Assembly: GCF_910592395.1 (NCBI RefSeq)
Contig: NC_088320.1
Span: 8,496,001 to 8,560,000, forward strand
DNA: 64,000 nucleotides
Source of the DNA: Lineus longissimus
Taxonomy: Eukaryota; Nemertea; Pilidiophora; Heteronemertea; Lineidae
Direction of reading: 5' to 3'
The notes under the pieces are model-generated. The model did no database searches. It saw only the letters and a list, made by a program, of their open reading frames with translations, and had not been told where the DNA came from. The position numbers and the translations under genes are program-made. The stretch's first letter is position 1. Each line of letters opens with the position of its first letter. Shown piece after piece: positions 35,231 to 44,963 of this stretch.

Positions 35231-36744
35231 GATAGAATAAAAGTCAAGTGTGGTGTAGGATTGATGTGTGATCTCAAAGATGCCAAAGAAATCAAAAAAT
35301 GAGATCATAATCTGGAATGTTTATCTGACAACTACAACACGATTTACTGCCGGCATACAGCTTCCAATTTTAAGGTACGGAACATTTTATGGGAAAATAA
35401 TTGATTTGTCTGTCGGGAAACATCGTCCACTTAAATACATAGTCAACGCGTTGACATTATAACAAATAATAAACGTAATACAAGTCGTGTATTTCAAAGA
35501 GTTTAATCACAATGCATATCTATCCTTTTTTTTATGGCTTCACATAAAACCGGTCGATATATACCTGTTTTTATCTCCAGTCACGAAGGCTGTCTTCGGG
35601 AAATGAATGAGGCTTTCTTTCAACTTGATATATCGGTCACAGGAATGACCTCTTGTCTGATCCTGAGGACAACTGATCCATTCCACTGGATTTTTAAGAA
35701 CGACCTGAAAGATTGTGTGTATCGAAACAGGTACAAACGTTTGGAATATCGTAGGATGGAAAAATACCAAGGGACTGTTCTAAAATGATTTTGAAATCAA
35801 CTCACCAGTACAGACAATTTGTTTCCAATTTTACCTTTTGCTCCGAATGAAGTACTAGACACATTATCCCTGCTTAATAGCCATTCTGTGTATGGCGAAA
35901 AGCAAGAGATTTACGCGGCAGAATATGTTCGCGAACAAAACCTACTCGCAAAATTCGCGAAATAACTTGCACGGGAATTTTTTTCTGTTCTTCAGTAGTT
36001 CTCGCCCTAAGTTTCTGTTCCACCCGGCGGCAGATTGGAGGATGCAATTTTTCAATACCATAGCTGCAGTTGAAACTAAGCCTGATTATCCGAGTAGTAA
36101 TTGGTCTCGGCCTTATACTAACCCTAATGCACACACGCTCATAAATTTGCGAGTTGGATCCCTGGCAGCCCCCCCCCCCCCTCACACAGACACACCCATG
36201 CGCACACCCCCAACGTCGAACCGGATATTGCTTTTACATTTACTTGAATATTTAACTCCGTCTTGAGTGATCCCGGGAAGAAATTTGGTATACTAATTGT
36301 TATTGTTACTGTGACCGAATATTTTCCCGCCAAAATAATAATTACTCAAATGACCTGTTTCTGTTTACAACCTGGGGCTAGAGGTAATCTGGACGGATGG
36401 AGATGAAAATGTAAATCATGGCCTAAAACTTTCTCAATTCTGAAACTTCAGATAAGGGCAAACAATGTCTTTCTTCGAAGGGACGGCCAAGTTTGTCCTT
36501 AACTCAGATAGTAACTTTTTTATTTAATTATTATTTTTTATCCATTCGTTGTATTCGGTGTACATGTGATCGAAAACTTATAGAGACTATAGTAATTTGG
36601 AACTTCCTGAAAAAGGGCAGTAACTAAACTCTGTTAATCTTTATTACTTTAATTAAAAGATATAAGATTTTTTAAAATATAGCTCTGAGGAACTCCCATA
36701 GATAAATGAGTAGTTGTCTTGACCCCGGGAAACCAACTCGACCT
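35231..36744. other. No recognised gene; weak exon candidate
   Basis: At 35580-35730 a stretch flanked by TTTATCTCCAG and CAG/GTACAA is open (SHEGCLREMNEAFFQLD...) within an 84-codon frame (35534-35788). I do not recognise the protein and have no second exon. A 13-C run with CACACA repeats lies at 36169-36210. Otherwise featureless. Confidence 0.25.
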
Positions 36745-36985
36745 GCCGTCTCGTGGGTTTCCGGGCCAAGACGACCAGTGATATTTCCACTAAAAAAACA
36801 CACTAGTTTGGTTTTCTTATTATAGACCATGTCGTCATCGTACAAAATCCTACGCTGTGCTGCGGTCTCGTGGGTTTCCGGGCCAAGACAACCACTCATG
36901 TGTTATTTCCACTAAAAAAACCCACCACTCATTTGGTTTTCTTATAATAGACCATGTCGTCATCGTACAAAATCCTACGCTGTGC
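36745..36985 (+). repeat. Two tandem 117-bp units
   Basis: Two head-to-tail copies containing TCTCGTGGGTTTCCGGGCC, TTATTTCCACTAAAAAAAC and ATCGTACAAAATCCTACGCTG. The start of unit A (36796) falls inside the first. The corresponding partial pair occurs at the start of unit B (45619-45812). Function unknown. Confidence 0.8.
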
Positions 36986-37315
36986 TTGGGCGTCATAGTT
37001 GGTGTAATCCCATGCCTTAGATGGATTTGCGGACCTAGTCAAAATACCATTTTCCTTATTAACTTATAAAGCGCTACTAAATTAGTCAAACCGTTTGATG
37101 CACGTGTATGGTGTGACAACAGCCCTTAGAAAACGATAGCCCTTGGAGAGAAACAAATTTATGTTGTGAAAGCCCCCCCCCCCCCATTGAATTTGGACCT
37201 AGAGGTAGATATTGAACATGCTGCGTCATTGCTTCCATAGTATCATTAATCTTAATTAATTCTTCAAAGACGAACAAAATAAAATCTCAATTTACTGTGA
37301 GATCACGAGCACATG

Positions 37316-37401
37316 AAGATCAAAACTCCAGCTCAACTGACAACACTCATCAAGTGATATTATTTTATTAGTGTTGTCAGCTGAGCTAGAGTTTTGATCT
37401 T
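37316..37401. repeat. Long hairpin in unit A
   Basis: Arms of about 31 bp (AAGATCAAAACTCCAGCTC and its complement, two mismatches) flank an AT-rich loop. The same hairpin with a longer loop is at 46113-46213 in unit B, so it predates the duplication. Foldback MITE or structured RNA; no evidence for expression. Confidence 0.8.
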
Positions 37402-37789
37402 GGCCTTTGTGATAAGGTCTCAAAGATAAAAGAGAATCATATATATTATAGCCCCTGGTGTAATACATGTAGTGCGAAATACTTATGCCTTAGGACTTCA
37501 TTAAAACACCATTTCGTGCTCATACAATTGAGCATTTCAACGTGTCATACTATTACTATAACTATTACTATTACAATTGTACAACCCCATGCTTTGATAG
37601 ACTTGCACTCAGTGACGCATTTTACGACAAATCCCAAAACGAGGCCGTACAACAGAATAGGAGAACCAAATATGATCACCCAACAAGCCCATGGACCAGT
37701 GCGGTTTTTTGCCCGGAATAGTCAGCTAAAAATAAATTGGATCATAGTAGCCATCTGCAACCTGATATTCGTTCAGAGGTTTCTCTGTT

Positions 37790-38023
37790 CTCATTGGTTC
37801 TTTTAGGGTGCATTCGATTCCCTGTTCTCGAACCAAGAAGGGTGTACTCGAACGAGTCGAGCACACGTGAACGACTTCGGGAGCCATTTCCGTTCCCAAA
37901 TCCAAGACCGCCTCCGTTGCTAGTGCAGCGGGAACGCACTGAGAACAAAGATGGCGGACACGGACAGTTCGTCTGGGCCCGTTATGTTCAATCTGGTCCA
38001 AAACACATGTAATAATACGTCAG
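37790..38023 (+). promoter_or_regulatory. Candidate promoter and first exon, unit A
   Basis: An inverted CCAAT box (CTCATTGGTTC, about 37793) lies about 155 bp upstream of an ATG at 37951 in the context AACAAAGATGGCGGACACG. The AAGATGGCGG word matches the YY1-type element often spanning animal start codons. The frame encodes about 24 residues (MADTDSSSGPVMFNLVQNT...) and runs to CAG/GTAGGA, a good donor, at 38023, ending in phase 1. No TATA box is visible. I do not recognise the protein. Unit B has the same layout at 48872-48944, but the five differences between the 73-nt reading frames all change amino acids, so constraint is not shown. Confidence 0.4.
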
Positions 38024-38406
38024 GTAGGACATTTTTTTGTCGTATAAAAGTTCCTTCTACATACTGCTGTGATTATCATTGCAATGCACAACATGCCTGC
38101 GCATCGTATACAATGACTCAGTGTGTAACGAGATGAGATTACACTTCATGCACATTGAAAACTAGATACTTGTTTTCACTATACTTCAGAAATTTCCGGG
38201 GTAATCTAACACGTGTTCCCCGCATGAAAATGCCGGGGAGGGCATTTCCAGCATTGTGCAACTATAGACAATCAGGGAAGTATCTTTCATATATTAAGCA
38301 AGTGTATTGTTATGTAGGCTTGGAAACGAAATCCATTGTCCTGTGTGTACACCTGAAGCCAAACCCGTACTCAAAGGCGAGGCTATTGCCGGTGTAGTGT
38401 CTGTGG

Positions 38407-38580
38407 TTGTTCTCAATATCTGTTCAGTGTTTCTATACAAAAGGAATTAAGAGAGCTGACGGAGTCCATGGTACTCTTCGTTTTTCACCTTCGGGGACCA
38501 TTAAATTTGCAACCCACCTCTCTGGCAAAAAGAAGGCGGAACTCACATTCAGGGAGAAAAGGGAGAGAAAAATATTTGAA
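38407..38580 (+). other. Conserved open frame, unit A
   Basis: A frame following TATCTGTTCAG encodes a lysine/arginine-rich tail (FATHLSGKKKAELTFREKR). The equivalent in unit B is 49335-49541. The copies differ by three substitutions over about 170 bp, plus a 34-bp A-specific insertion after the Lys-rich region. The frame does not join in phase to the candidate first exon through the nearest acceptor. Unrecognised, possibly non-coding. Confidence 0.2.
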
Positions 38581-39019
38581 AAAAATCTCTTTTTTTGAAA
38601 AATGATTCTATGACTTTCCTGAGTCATTTCAACTATGTCTAGAGGTGTCTAGGCCACTAGAGCCAAGAACAGCAGCAAATAAGTTGCTCCTTCAAAAGCT
38701 TATCAATAAAGAACCCATTTTGGGAAATGGTTTTCTCCACTCTCTACTTCAGAGAGTATAGAGAAGGCAACCACATGAATGTAAGAGAAAGAACTGTTCT
38801 ATAGGACAGTAAAACAATACACATTATCTTCCCTGGAAAGCTTGCTTCAGTTGAAACTTTCGATGTAGGCGAAACGTAGCGAATCTTTTCGGACATTGAG
38901 AAGAGCACGAAGTTGGAATTTTAAGCGGATATTTTACTCTGGAAATCCGGAAACCTATTGGTATTGGCCAAGGTGATAGGCTTTAATCTGTAGCCAATGT
39001 ACTAGTATGAAAAGGTATG

Positions 39020-39188
39020 TTACTCATCAGCGCACGCCGAGTGCGGACTAAACGTCAAGCCGCTATTACGACGCATCGTCATTGCCATGATCGTTGCAGT
39101 AGCGGGGTAATCGAGCGCCATCAGCGTGACCACGTTGTGTGGACTTTCGTCTCCACGCAGCGCGTCGCCGTGCATCGATCCGCTCAAA
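39020..39188 (+). mobile_element. CCGACAGCT family fragment (A), left of insert
   Basis: Contains CGCACGCCGAGTGCG, TATTACGACGCATCGTCATTG and GTAATCGAGCGCCATCA, matching the middle of the complete copy at 30500. It is split by the MULE-like insertion and resumes at 39941. The uninterrupted version is at 49930-50290. Confidence 0.65.
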
Positions 39189-39197
39189 TAAAAAATT

Positions 39198-39931
39198 GGC
39201 CGGGCCTATTGGCAAGCCGCTCGCCGAACAGGCATCTTTTTTTGTCCTGTTTGGAGAGCCAATTGCCAAACAGCACTAAAAAGCCACCCTGTTCGGCCAG
39301 CCGGGCTTGCCAAACAGAGCAAAGTTTCTTTCCTGTTTGGCAAGCCGATGAATAAACCACGCCTAATCATGAATATGCATAATGGAGTATTGATCTGAAA
39401 ATGGTCTGTTACTGCTGTTTTTCCTTTAGAGTAACCAAATTCCTCTGAAGCGAAATGACAGCAATGGCACTCGATTGCCGAGTGCGTACGTTCGATCATT
39501 GAAGTTTTGTGGTTCCCGCCATGTTTGCAGCACCAACGTACATATGCATATTTCAGCCTCGGGTCATATCTGTCCTCGTCGGTTTTGAGGCGAGCGTTGG
39601 CGGCCTGAGTGGTCCTCGAGCTTTTTCTTACGAAAACAGTGAAGCTTGTCTCTTGATATTCATCAAGATCTTTCTCCAAATCTTCAAAAGAGCAATACGA
39701 AGCCCCCACGCGCAACTTTTCTACCGACGAAATCGGCAAAGGTGGCGAGGGCTCCGCCATTTTTTCCCTTCTCCCTTTCCAGCCTCACTTACTTGAGCCT
39801 CTCCAGCGCATTACTAACTTATGAATATTAATGAGCCCTTGGGCATTTATAAATAATAATGAGTTCGGCTCTCCATTCAGGACAAAAAAAGTCGCTGTTT
39901 GCTAAGCCGGGCTTGCCAAATAGTCACTTCC
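39198..39931 (-). mobile_element. MULE-like element with 9-bp target duplication
   Basis: 734 bp present in unit A and absent from unit B. The ends pair as TIRs of about 60 bp: TATTGGCAAGCC...CTTTTTTTGTCCTG...TTGGAGAGCC on the left against TATTTGGCAAGCC...CTTTTTTTGTCCTG...TGGAGAGCC on the reverse complement of the right. The element starts GG and is flanked by TAAAAAATT (39189-39197) and TACAAAATT (39932-39940), a 9-bp duplication with one mismatch. Unit B has TCAAAAATT once at the empty site (about 50091-50099). Long TIRs and 9-bp duplications fit Mutator-like elements. Merlin elements are the main alternative. Confidence 0.8.
39206..39760 (-). CDS. ZSWIM3/FAR1-like N-terminal fragment
   Basis: A 184-codon frame on the minus strand inside the MULE-like element. 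It starts at an ATG in the context AAAAATGGCGGAGCC. Residues about 20-85 resemble the N-terminal FAR1/WRKY-like DNA-binding region found in ZSWIM-type proteins: FEDLEKDLDEYQETSFTVF, a conserved aromatic/basic stretch, then LKYAYVRWCCKHGG with its Cys and His. Later residues (IECHCCHFA) could continue a zinc-binding fold. After about residue 120 the frame runs into the left TIR and is no longer protein-like (LLCLASPAGRTG), so the true coding part ends earlier, perhaps at an intron. MULE transposases and host ZSWIM proteins share this architecture. It may be the element's own remnant or a captured host exon. No SWIM or DDE motif is visible. Confidence 0.5.
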   Translation of the reverse strand: MAEPSPPLPISSVEKLRVGASYCSFEDLEKDLDEYQETSFTVFVRKSSRTTQAANARLKTDEDRYDPRLKYAYVRWCCKHGGNHKTSMIERTHSAIECHCCHFASEEFGYSKGKTAVTDHFQINTPLCIFMIRRGLFIGLPNRKETLLCLASPAGRTGWLFSAVWQLALQTGQKKMPVRRAACQ

Positions 39932-39940
39932 TACAAAATT

Positions 39941-40075
39941 ATCTCTACACGGAGGCCTTAATTGCTCGGGTCCAGTCGGAACCAAAAACAATCAGTTTTT
40001 GAATTCTTCAATTTTTATGTCTTATGTAATGTTGGCTAATGCCGTTGATAATGCCATTGATCCTTTACCGTTGAT
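39941..40075 (+). mobile_element. CCGACAGCT family fragment (A), right of insert
   Basis: Resumes with GGAGGCCTTAATTGCTCGG and ends in AATGCCATTGATCCTTTACC. Compared with unit B (50096-50290), it lacks about 50 bp including the GACAGCTTGGTAATAATG word. Confidence 0.6.
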
Positions 40076-40409
40076 CCCAGCAAGGCAGCGCTTAGTCAAT
40101 GCATGCAGTGATCCGCTAAAAGATGATCTTTTGCACGGATGGCTCACGCAGGTCCAGTCGGAATTAAAAGTGTGATTAAAATCATTATTTGGTTGTTTTT
40201 GTATATACATGTATACGCACACATGAACAGTTTGGCCCATTCTGAGCAGGATTTATATACATTATCACAACATTGTAAAATCATCACAAAACATGTTTTC
40301 TCACAATTTTTACTTTTCAAATTTTTGTTAATTTGGCGGAGGAAAAAAGGTTGATTTTCGTTAATTTGGCGCTTTCAGGTTTTTTAATATCTTACATGTA
40401 GGTTCAATT

Positions 40410-40490
40410 TGATGATGGAAACTTCTCATGTCGAGTGTGAAGTGACTTGGAAACCGACAGCTTAGTGATAATGCTGCTGATCCTTACATA
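40410..40490 (+). mobile_element. CCGACAGCT family 3' end (A)
   Basis: GATGGAAACTTCTCATGTCG followed by GAAACCGACAGCTTAGTGAT and TGCTGATCCTTA matches the terminal segment of 30500-31078. Its counterpart is at about 51040-51125 in unit B. Confidence 0.55.
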
Positions 40491-40614
40491 TTTTCCTGTC
40501 ATGCTGTTTGATCATTAGGACATACAACCCTAAGGAAATACATCAACACATACATTTGATCGAGACCATACCAGACTAAATATTGTTAAAGCGAACTTTG
40601 TACGGGCAATACCA

Positions 40615-40824
40615 ATGCCATTACCGCACCACAGTCAGACTCAAAGCATGCATCATCAAGTTATACTCGAGTTTCTTAATGGAACCCTACTAAAGGCCCG
40701 TATATTGTCCGCATGTTCATCAGGCCATAGCTCGCGAACTGATCTGCGCCCGACTTATAAACAGGAAATGAGAAGGTTCATTTTTACCGCCCGAGAAAAT
40801 GTAAAAAGTTGGCTGAAATGTTGA
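40615..40824 (+). other. Open frame kept in both units (A)
   Basis: A 69-codon frame containing ILEFLNGTLLKARILSACS and RRFIFTARENVKSWLKC. Unit B (51250-51459) encodes the same residues except one His/Leu change near the start. Over about 215 bp after that I see a single substitution, a synonymous CTA/CTG. I do not recognise the protein and see no strong acceptor, so coding status is unproven. Confidence 0.25.
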
Positions 40825-41154
40825 AATCCCCTAAGACAGCTTTCATGTGTCATCTGCGCTAACCTCCCCCCCCCCCCGTTTTCATTTCTACAGTATCAAA
40901 AGCGATGTTTGCCATAAAACGAGACTGCAAAAACTTACAGCATTCCGGTCGAAATCCCAACCTCAAGCTTCACTTGATGACGACAATGCTCTTGTTGCGC
41001 GTAGTTTTTTCAGCGAGTTTGAAAATCTTTAATTGCGCCAATAATGACGTACTAAATATAAATTCCTGCATTGTCGTTGTGCAGTACAGACATGCAAATA
41101 CTATAGATACCAAGTTTCAGCGAATTCGTATTCATTAAACTGCACAACGGCATT

Positions 41155-41271
41155 TGGTGATATGAATAAAGACTAGCAAATGCTTTTACTTCAATTTTGT
41201 ACAGAAAGGCCAAGTGTAAATGTACATGGAGTTTTAGATAAAAGCATTTGCTAGTCTTTATTCATATCACC
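41155..41271. mobile_element. 117-bp hairpin MITE, unit A only
   Basis: Ends TGGTGATATGAATAAAG and CTTTATTCATATCACC, with arms of about 31 bp and a 50-bp interior. Flanked by CATT at 41151-41154 and 41272-41275. Unit B has CATT once (51814-51817) with the surrounding sequence continuous. This is a clean filled/empty site pair. Confidence 0.88.
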
Positions 41272-41359
41272 CATTGTCTGTATTACTGCATTTCTATTTT
41301 CCTGGACTACAAGTAATTCTTACGGACGGTGTACCCATTTAAACCGTATACCTACACAT

Positions 41360-41770
41360 GCAAAAGCGTCCATGCACAGATCATTGGTGGGGCATTGGAT
41401 GGATCTATGATGATTATCACCGACCGCGTTTTACAACGGGATCCTATCATAGATTCTATAAATGCCCATGGTCCACTGATGGGCGTTCCATCACATGCCC
41501 AATGACGGAGAGTCCCATAAAAATGAACGTATGCAGCGAAGTACAAATCCATTTGAGTAAACATCTTCAAAATTTTGGAAAATATGCCTAGTTCACCAAT
41601 TCTAATATAAATTCTTTGATGTGCCATCAAAAATATATATATTGGATTCCATCCATGCATCAATGATGGGCCAATTGAAGATACGACCATTGGTTCCATC
41701 ATTGGATCCATGATATAGTGATTCTCAGCAATCCATGGATAGGCCCATGGTACATTGATGATTTATCCCC
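41360..41770. repeat. CCATGG/GGATCC/ATTGATGG-rich segment (A)
   Basis: Dense short words such as CCATGG, GGATCC, ATCATTGG and ATTGATG occur in both orientations, giving weak self-complementarity between the two halves. Unit B counterpart is 51910-52330. Possibly a decayed foldback; boundaries unclear. Frames of up to 119 codons on the minus strand arise from these words. Confidence 0.4.
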
Positions 41771-42254
41771 AATCCTCACTTTTGCCCATGTACACGACCG
41801 ACACACGGTCAGCATTGCCTGTAAACCTTAAAAGCCGGTATTATTCCGGTATACGAAATCCCTGGATCGTGGATCACTGGACTGGACTAGACTAGGACTC
41901 TGTGCTCTCCGCCACCTGAATCAGTTGATCCTCTTAAACAAATGACCATCTCCGTGTCACGCTCGGGGTTTATATGTATGTTTGTTAATCTAGATCGAGG
42001 ACCACTGAACTGGACTGGACTATGACTCAGTGCTCTCTGCCACTCGGACCATTTGACCTGATAAACTGGATCGAGAAAAACTCAACTTGACTGGACTGGA
42101 TCCCGATACACGTAAATATTAACCATCTCCGTGGCAGTTCCGTGACTTGAGTGACCCTTTGAACTAGGAAAGCCTGGGCTTAGCCTGACTTACCTGCTAA
42201 GAACAAGTGAACTAAAGTATAAGAGAAAATGGTTGTCGCTGGGAGTAATGAATA

Positions 42255-42710
42255 TGGACCTACACGATATTCACGAATGTAACGGAAACTGCGTTACTCC
42301 GTGTCCTTGCAGAACGATGACTCGATGCATCTTAGACAAACATGGTGCCGCAATTCATGTTCTTCGCGATCTCAGCGCAGCCTTCGGCACAACATACAGT
42401 CGACCATCATATTCTCTTGGGAAGGAAGAAATGTATACAGGTAATGACGGCTCAACTCTACTGTGGATCAAATCGTACTTATCCGGCAGGATACAGTACG
42501 TTACCATACAAGGAAAACGATCAACGCCTCGCCCTCTCAAGTGCGGCGTCCCGCAAGGATCTGTGCTTGGCCCTCGTTTGTTCTTAATTTACGTGCTTCC
42601 ACTGGGCCACTGGATATAATCCCACGACCTAGCCTGTATTGACACGGGTTTGCCGACGACAATCAACTGTACACCGCCATTCATATGATAACAGTTGCCA
42701 TCGCAGTTAT
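42255..42710 (+). pseudogene. LINE reverse transcriptase fragment (A)
   Basis: RT palm motifs in order: TETALLRV (frameshifted), then LDKHGAAIHVLRDLSAAF, which holds the motif A aspartate of DLSAAF, then WIKSYLSGRIQYV, CGVPQGSVLGP and FLIYVLPLG. After a stop and frameshift comes GFADDNQLYTAIH with catalytic FADD (about 42645). This is the standard order for L2/CR1-like ORF2. The region between motif A and the LLWIKSYL stretch is shortened. The frame is broken at least twice. It continues, after the 1.35-kb insert, at 44057-44212 as KTEI...GTPQR...SIDGVEV. Dead copy, duplicated with the unit. Confidence 0.82.
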
Positions 42711-44056
42711 AGGGAGCTCTTGAGCGAGCTATATGGTTAACGAGTGTGTGGATATCGTCAACGAAAAAAACTTGACCCGGAACCAGAAAACCTCCACGCC
42801 CAGGTGCCATTTTTGCACGCGAACCGTATACGCCAATGCACAGCAATTTACCCGGGGAGAGATTTTCTTTTTCCAAAACAATTCAGCGGGACGCGAATAT
42901 GTTTACGCAGAGTAGCCGCTGTTCGGTTGGAGATTTCGTCAAAACAGGGCCGAATCAAAGTGTGACGATACCCTGGGGCGAATCTAAATGCATTCAACAA
43001 CCATCTGCATCGCTGCCAGAGATTATTTTTCTCTTTCTGCGAAGAAATCGTGCTTTGAACTGGCAAAATTCCGCAAAAGATATTCAGTCTGCTAACTTTT
43101 CCGTAGTACGCATGCGCACCAACATGATCAGTCCGGGGCTGCCCGTTTCGACGACGATTTCGTCAATATCATGGGGTGTGGGAAAATGTCAACGGTCTGG
43201 TCCTATTTATAATGCAATAATCTCGAAAGTACATTGGTCTCAATGTCTATTTCCCCGTTTCCATGACAAAATCCTACCGTGAAACCTGAAACCACTCGTC
43301 CACAACACTAGCCTTTTCAATTTTCCGTAGAAAGCGCATGCGCACTAACTCAAACGTGCGCGCTACCCTCAGATCTCACTAGCCGGTGCGGAGGCCAGGC
43401 CTACCTGCCTCCAAAAATGATGCGACTTGGCAGTACCTTACTCTCACACAAACCTATGCATTTCTGAATAGCTTGTCACTTGTAGAATACATCTGACCAA
43501 GTTTCAACGTCGTCTAGACATGCAGTCATGCATAGACTGATGTAGCACAATGCATGAGACACCCTGTATAACGCAAGTTTGTAAAATTTCACCTCTATGC
43601 CTTATAACTTCAAGATTAACACCTGATCACCACTGGCTAGTGAGACCTCACACTATTCAGGACAGGGGGTCGGCTAAGGTATTTTTGAATTCAAATCCTA
43701 CACTTGGGTCTTGGGATCATTATGCTTATCTCCGGGCAAAAATACCTATCCTTCTCCTGTTGTGTTTAGTTTCCCACATTCTCCCCACCTATTTTCGATA
43801 CTGCGACAGCGTCTATTGGGTCAACTGCCATGATGGCATCATCCTAACTATCCCCCCCCCCCCCCTGCCAGCCACCAACTACTCGCCATCATTGACACTG
43901 TGTGCTAGCCAACTGCTTCTTCGACTTCGGTGAACTGCCATGATGGCATCATCCTAACTATATACCCCCCCCCCCCCCAACCACCACCCGCGTCTTCTCG
44001 CTCACCAGCCCTATTAACGAAGAGCTCCCTATCAAGGCCTGAGCCTTCCGCATATT
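42711..44056. mobile_element. 1.35-kb insert in unit A LINE
   Basis: Absent from unit B, where the flanks are continuous near 53205. The left edge reads ATAGGGAGCTCTTGAGCGAG. The reverse complement of 43990-44033 reads ATAGGGAGCTCTTCGTTAAT followed by GGTGAGCGAG, suggesting related inverted ends with about 25 bp of extra sequence at the right. The interior holds a local duplication of CCATGATGGCATCATCCTAA plus a C14 tract (43826 and 43934) and two TTTCCGTAG...CGCATGCGCA words. Nature uncertain: transposon with short TIR, possibly compound. Confidence 0.5.
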
Positions 44057-44215
44057 ATCTGTGTGTCAAGCATTGGGATATAATCATAGGGTATACGACG
44101 TTGCCGAATCTTTCTGTTGGGTATTCCTGCAAAAACAGAAATATAACTGTTATATATAGGTACACCCCAACGCCTGTTCGCACTTTGGATAGAGTCATTG
44201 TCCATCGATGGAGTC
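44057..44215 (+). pseudogene. LINE RT fragment resumed (A)
   Basis: Continuation of the LINE at 42255 after the insert. It encodes a decayed form of the segment after FADD, including ACAGAAATATAACTG and the GTACACCCCAACGCCTG and CCATCGATGGAGTCG words that correspond to GTPQR and SIDGVEV in unit B. It then jumps at GAGGTT/GTGTAG, skipping about 290 bp of LINE kept in unit B (53368-53657). Confidence 0.7.
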
Positions 44216-44789
44216 GAGGTTGTGTAGAAGTAAGGGTAACCTGATCATAAAGCGAGGTTGACAATATCAATTCAGTTTGTCATACAATTAATTTGTGTCG
44301 ATCAAATTCAATGCACACCCGTTTCCTCGGTGTCGGATCAAAAGACGACATTATTTTATTTGTACGCGATGGCGCGCCTGCATCTCTAATTTTGGTTGTC
44401 GTAATTCGTAGTTACTCTGGCAAAATGAAGGGTGACGGGTGATTATAAAATGCGATGTTACCCCAGCTGCCTGCCTGAACAACTGCAAAAGTCATCACCA
44501 CGATTAGTTAATATGATTGAGCGAAATCGTGTGCGAATAAGATAACGTTGTCTCTGATCGGAGACCGTGGAATGTGCGTCTGACTGATTTCCAGGCCCAT
44601 TTTCCTCGGCGTGAAAGGCGACTAAGGATGGAAGTTATTCACCGCCTGTAAGGAGGTGATGGCTTTTAATCTCTTTTGCAGTAGTACGAAAAGTTTACCC
44701 AATCTAGAATGAGGATGAACTATCCGAGAAGAGCAATGACGATATTGATAACGTTTGGGTCCTTACCTTTACCTAACCTTTCCTTCCAG

Positions 44790-44963
44790 ATGCACGTTCC
44801 TTTTTTTTTTAATATTGGACCCGCAACATTCTCATGTTGTGATGAATGTATTATGCAAGTGGTTTGCGCTTGGTTTTCAACACTGAAACCTACCACTCGT
44901 CTTCCTGAAGTGAAGATAATAGAGCAGTGCAGTAGAGATCTCGTCAACGCTACCTCCTTTGTG
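44790..44963 (+). CDS. Candidate internal exon (A), unrecognised
   Basis: 174 bp, exactly 58 codons and open in phase 0 only. The acceptor is strong: a branch-point-like CCTAAC, a pyrimidine tract and CCTTCCAG ending at 44789. The donor is GTG/GTAAGA at 44963. The peptide has a Cys cluster (FSCCDECIMQVVCAW), then KPTTRLPEVK and ends in NATSFV. I recognise no family. Unit B (54226-54399) is identical except one Glu/Ala change, and the surrounding 380 bp (44640-45020) shows about one difference, far fewer than neighbouring sequence. The opposite strand is also open for 124 codons, so strand is not certain. No joining exon was established; the ATGGCGGAC exon ends in phase 1 and cannot splice directly to it. 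Confidence 0.38.

Noticed and set aside
41352-41711. 119-codon minus frame rich in Met, Gly and Ile
   Set aside because: Derived from repeated CCATGG/GGATCC/ATTGATGG words; broken in unit B.
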